Origin: an uncultured Porphyromonadaceae bacterium
GTDB lineage: Bacteria > Bacteroidota > Bacteroidia > Bacteroidales > Muribaculaceae
Assembly (NCBI GenBank): GCA_947178245.1
Contig: CAMWXO010000010.1
Span: 1-22,797 of the forward strand
DNA: 22,797 nt
Reading direction: 5' to 3'
Position 1 is the stretch's first letter; every line of letters begins with the position of its first letter. This document shows positions 22,136 through 22,797 of this stretch, piece by piece. The position numbers were made by a program, and so were the translations under genes. The notes beneath the pieces are model-generated. The model saw nothing but the letters and a program-made list of their open reading frames with translations, did not search any database and was not told where the DNA came from.

Positions 22136-22797
22136 ATGAGCAAAATCAAAAGCATCGGCATTCTCACCTCGGGAGGTGACGCTCCGGGCATGAACGCCGC
22201 CATCCGCGCCGTGACGCGCGCGGCCATCTACTCGGGATTCAAGGTCTACGGCATATACCGCGGATATAAAGGACTGATCTCTGACGAGATCGAGGAGTTC
22301 TCGACTCAGAACGTATCAAACATCATACAGCGCGGCGGCACCATCCTGAAGACCGCGCGCTGCAAGGAATTCGAGACTCAGGAAGGGCGTCAGTGCGCCT
22401 ACGACGTGCTGAAGCGCCGCGGCATCGACAGCCTCTGCGTAATCGGCGGCGACGGCTCCCTCACCGGCGCACGCATCTTCGCAAATGAGTTTCAGCTGCC
22501 CATCGTAGGGCTCCCCGGAACTATCGACAACGACCTCTACGGCACCGACTCCACAATAGGATATGACACCGCGCTCAACACCATCATGGAATGCGTGGAC
22601 AAGATACGCGACACCGCCACTTCCCACGAGCGTCTCTTCTTCATCGAGGTGATGGGCCGCAACGCAGGATTCCTCGCTCTCAACGGCGCCATAGCAGCCG
22701 GAGCCGAGGCCGCGATAATTCCGGAGATATCCACCGAGGTAGACCAGCTGGCGGAACTCATCCAGAACGGTTTCCGCAAGTCGAAGAACTCCTCAAT
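22136..22797 (+). CDS. pfkA: 6-phosphofructokinase, ATP-type (3' end outside window)
   Basis: The first 220 codons of 6-phosphofructokinase, the committed step of glycolysis (fructose-6-P to fructose-1,6-bisphosphate); the gene runs off the window end, a full enzyme being about 320 aa. GILTSGGDAPGMNAAIR at 8-24 is the N-terminal nucleotide loop, CVIGGDGSLTGA at 101-112 the Mg-ATP motif, and GLPGTIDNDLYGTD at 125-138 the active site with catalytic D131. FIEVMGRNAGFLAL is the substrate-binding MGR motif. Gly in GGDGS and PGTIDND (not GGDD / PKTIDND) argues for ATP over pyrophosphate as phosphoryl donor. The ATG at 22136 gives the standard MSKIKSIGILTSGGD start. Confidence 0.95.
   Translation, partial: MSKIKSIGILTSGGDAPGMNAAIRAVTRAAIYSGFKVYGIYRGYKGLISDEIEEFSTQNVSNIIQRGGTILKTARCKEFETQEGRQCAYDVLKRRGIDSLCVIGGDGSLTGARIFANEFQLPIVGLPGTIDNDLYGTDSTIGYDTALNTIMECVDKIRDTATSHERLFFIEVMGRNAGFLALNGAIAAGAEAAIIPEISTEVDQLAELIQNGFRKSKNSS

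Noticed and set aside
1..22797. tRNA, rRNA, integrase or insertion-sequence genes marking a mobile-element boundary
   Set aside because: None recognised on either strand, and no tRNA-like attachment site or terminal inverted repeats were found around the phage-type blocks.

Overview
The window looks like chromosomal DNA from a Bacteroidales bacterium, most likely a GC-rich gut lineage such as Muribaculaceae (the family is an inference). Three things point there: TAnnTTTG-type -7 promoter elements upstream of several genes, a BspA-like leucine-rich-repeat surface protein with a Bacteroidales-style C-terminus, and a parA-parB-DUF5683-LysM transglycosylase run of the kind found in Bacteroidetes.

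Layout. 1-1300: BspA-like protein on the minus strand with a long leader. 1604-5508: three plus-strand phage-type genes, namely a terminase small-subunit-like gene, a 443-aa unknown and an intact terminase large subunit. 5516-6433: a minus-strand membrane/coiled-coil protein. 6531-8095: three small plus-strand genes of the kind found in the head/neck region of Bacteroides prophages, closed by a terminator at 8105. 8253-14197: parA, parB, DUF5683, a LysM lytic transglycosylase and an MsbA-like ABC exporter. 14253-16590: a purN gene fused to a CD225/dispanin-like membrane domain, then a CLC-family anion transporter. 16654-17997: a portal-like gene with its own promoter, whose stop codon overlaps that of the convergent polyprenyl diphosphate synthase gene (17994-18974). 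19144-21897: polA. 22136 to the end: the start of an ATP-type phosphofructokinase gene, cut by the window edge.

The main point of interest is that seven phage-derived genes (TerS-like, 443-aa, TerL, three connector-like, portal-like) lie intact on one strand but in three blocks, threaded between housekeeping genes over about 16 kb. No capsid, protease, integrase, lysis or replication gene is in the window. TerL keeps its ATPase and nuclease residues, and the first and last blocks have recognisable host-type promoters. This fits a domesticated, dispersed DNA-packaging system (gene-transfer-agent-like) better than a fresh prophage, though slow prophage decay is not excluded.

Intergenic gaps carry short-period repeats: a 7-bp array followed by a 9-bp array immediately before terL, the same combination again between polA and pfkA, and a different 9-bp array between two connector-like genes. 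All identifications are from reading motifs by eye; no database search was run.
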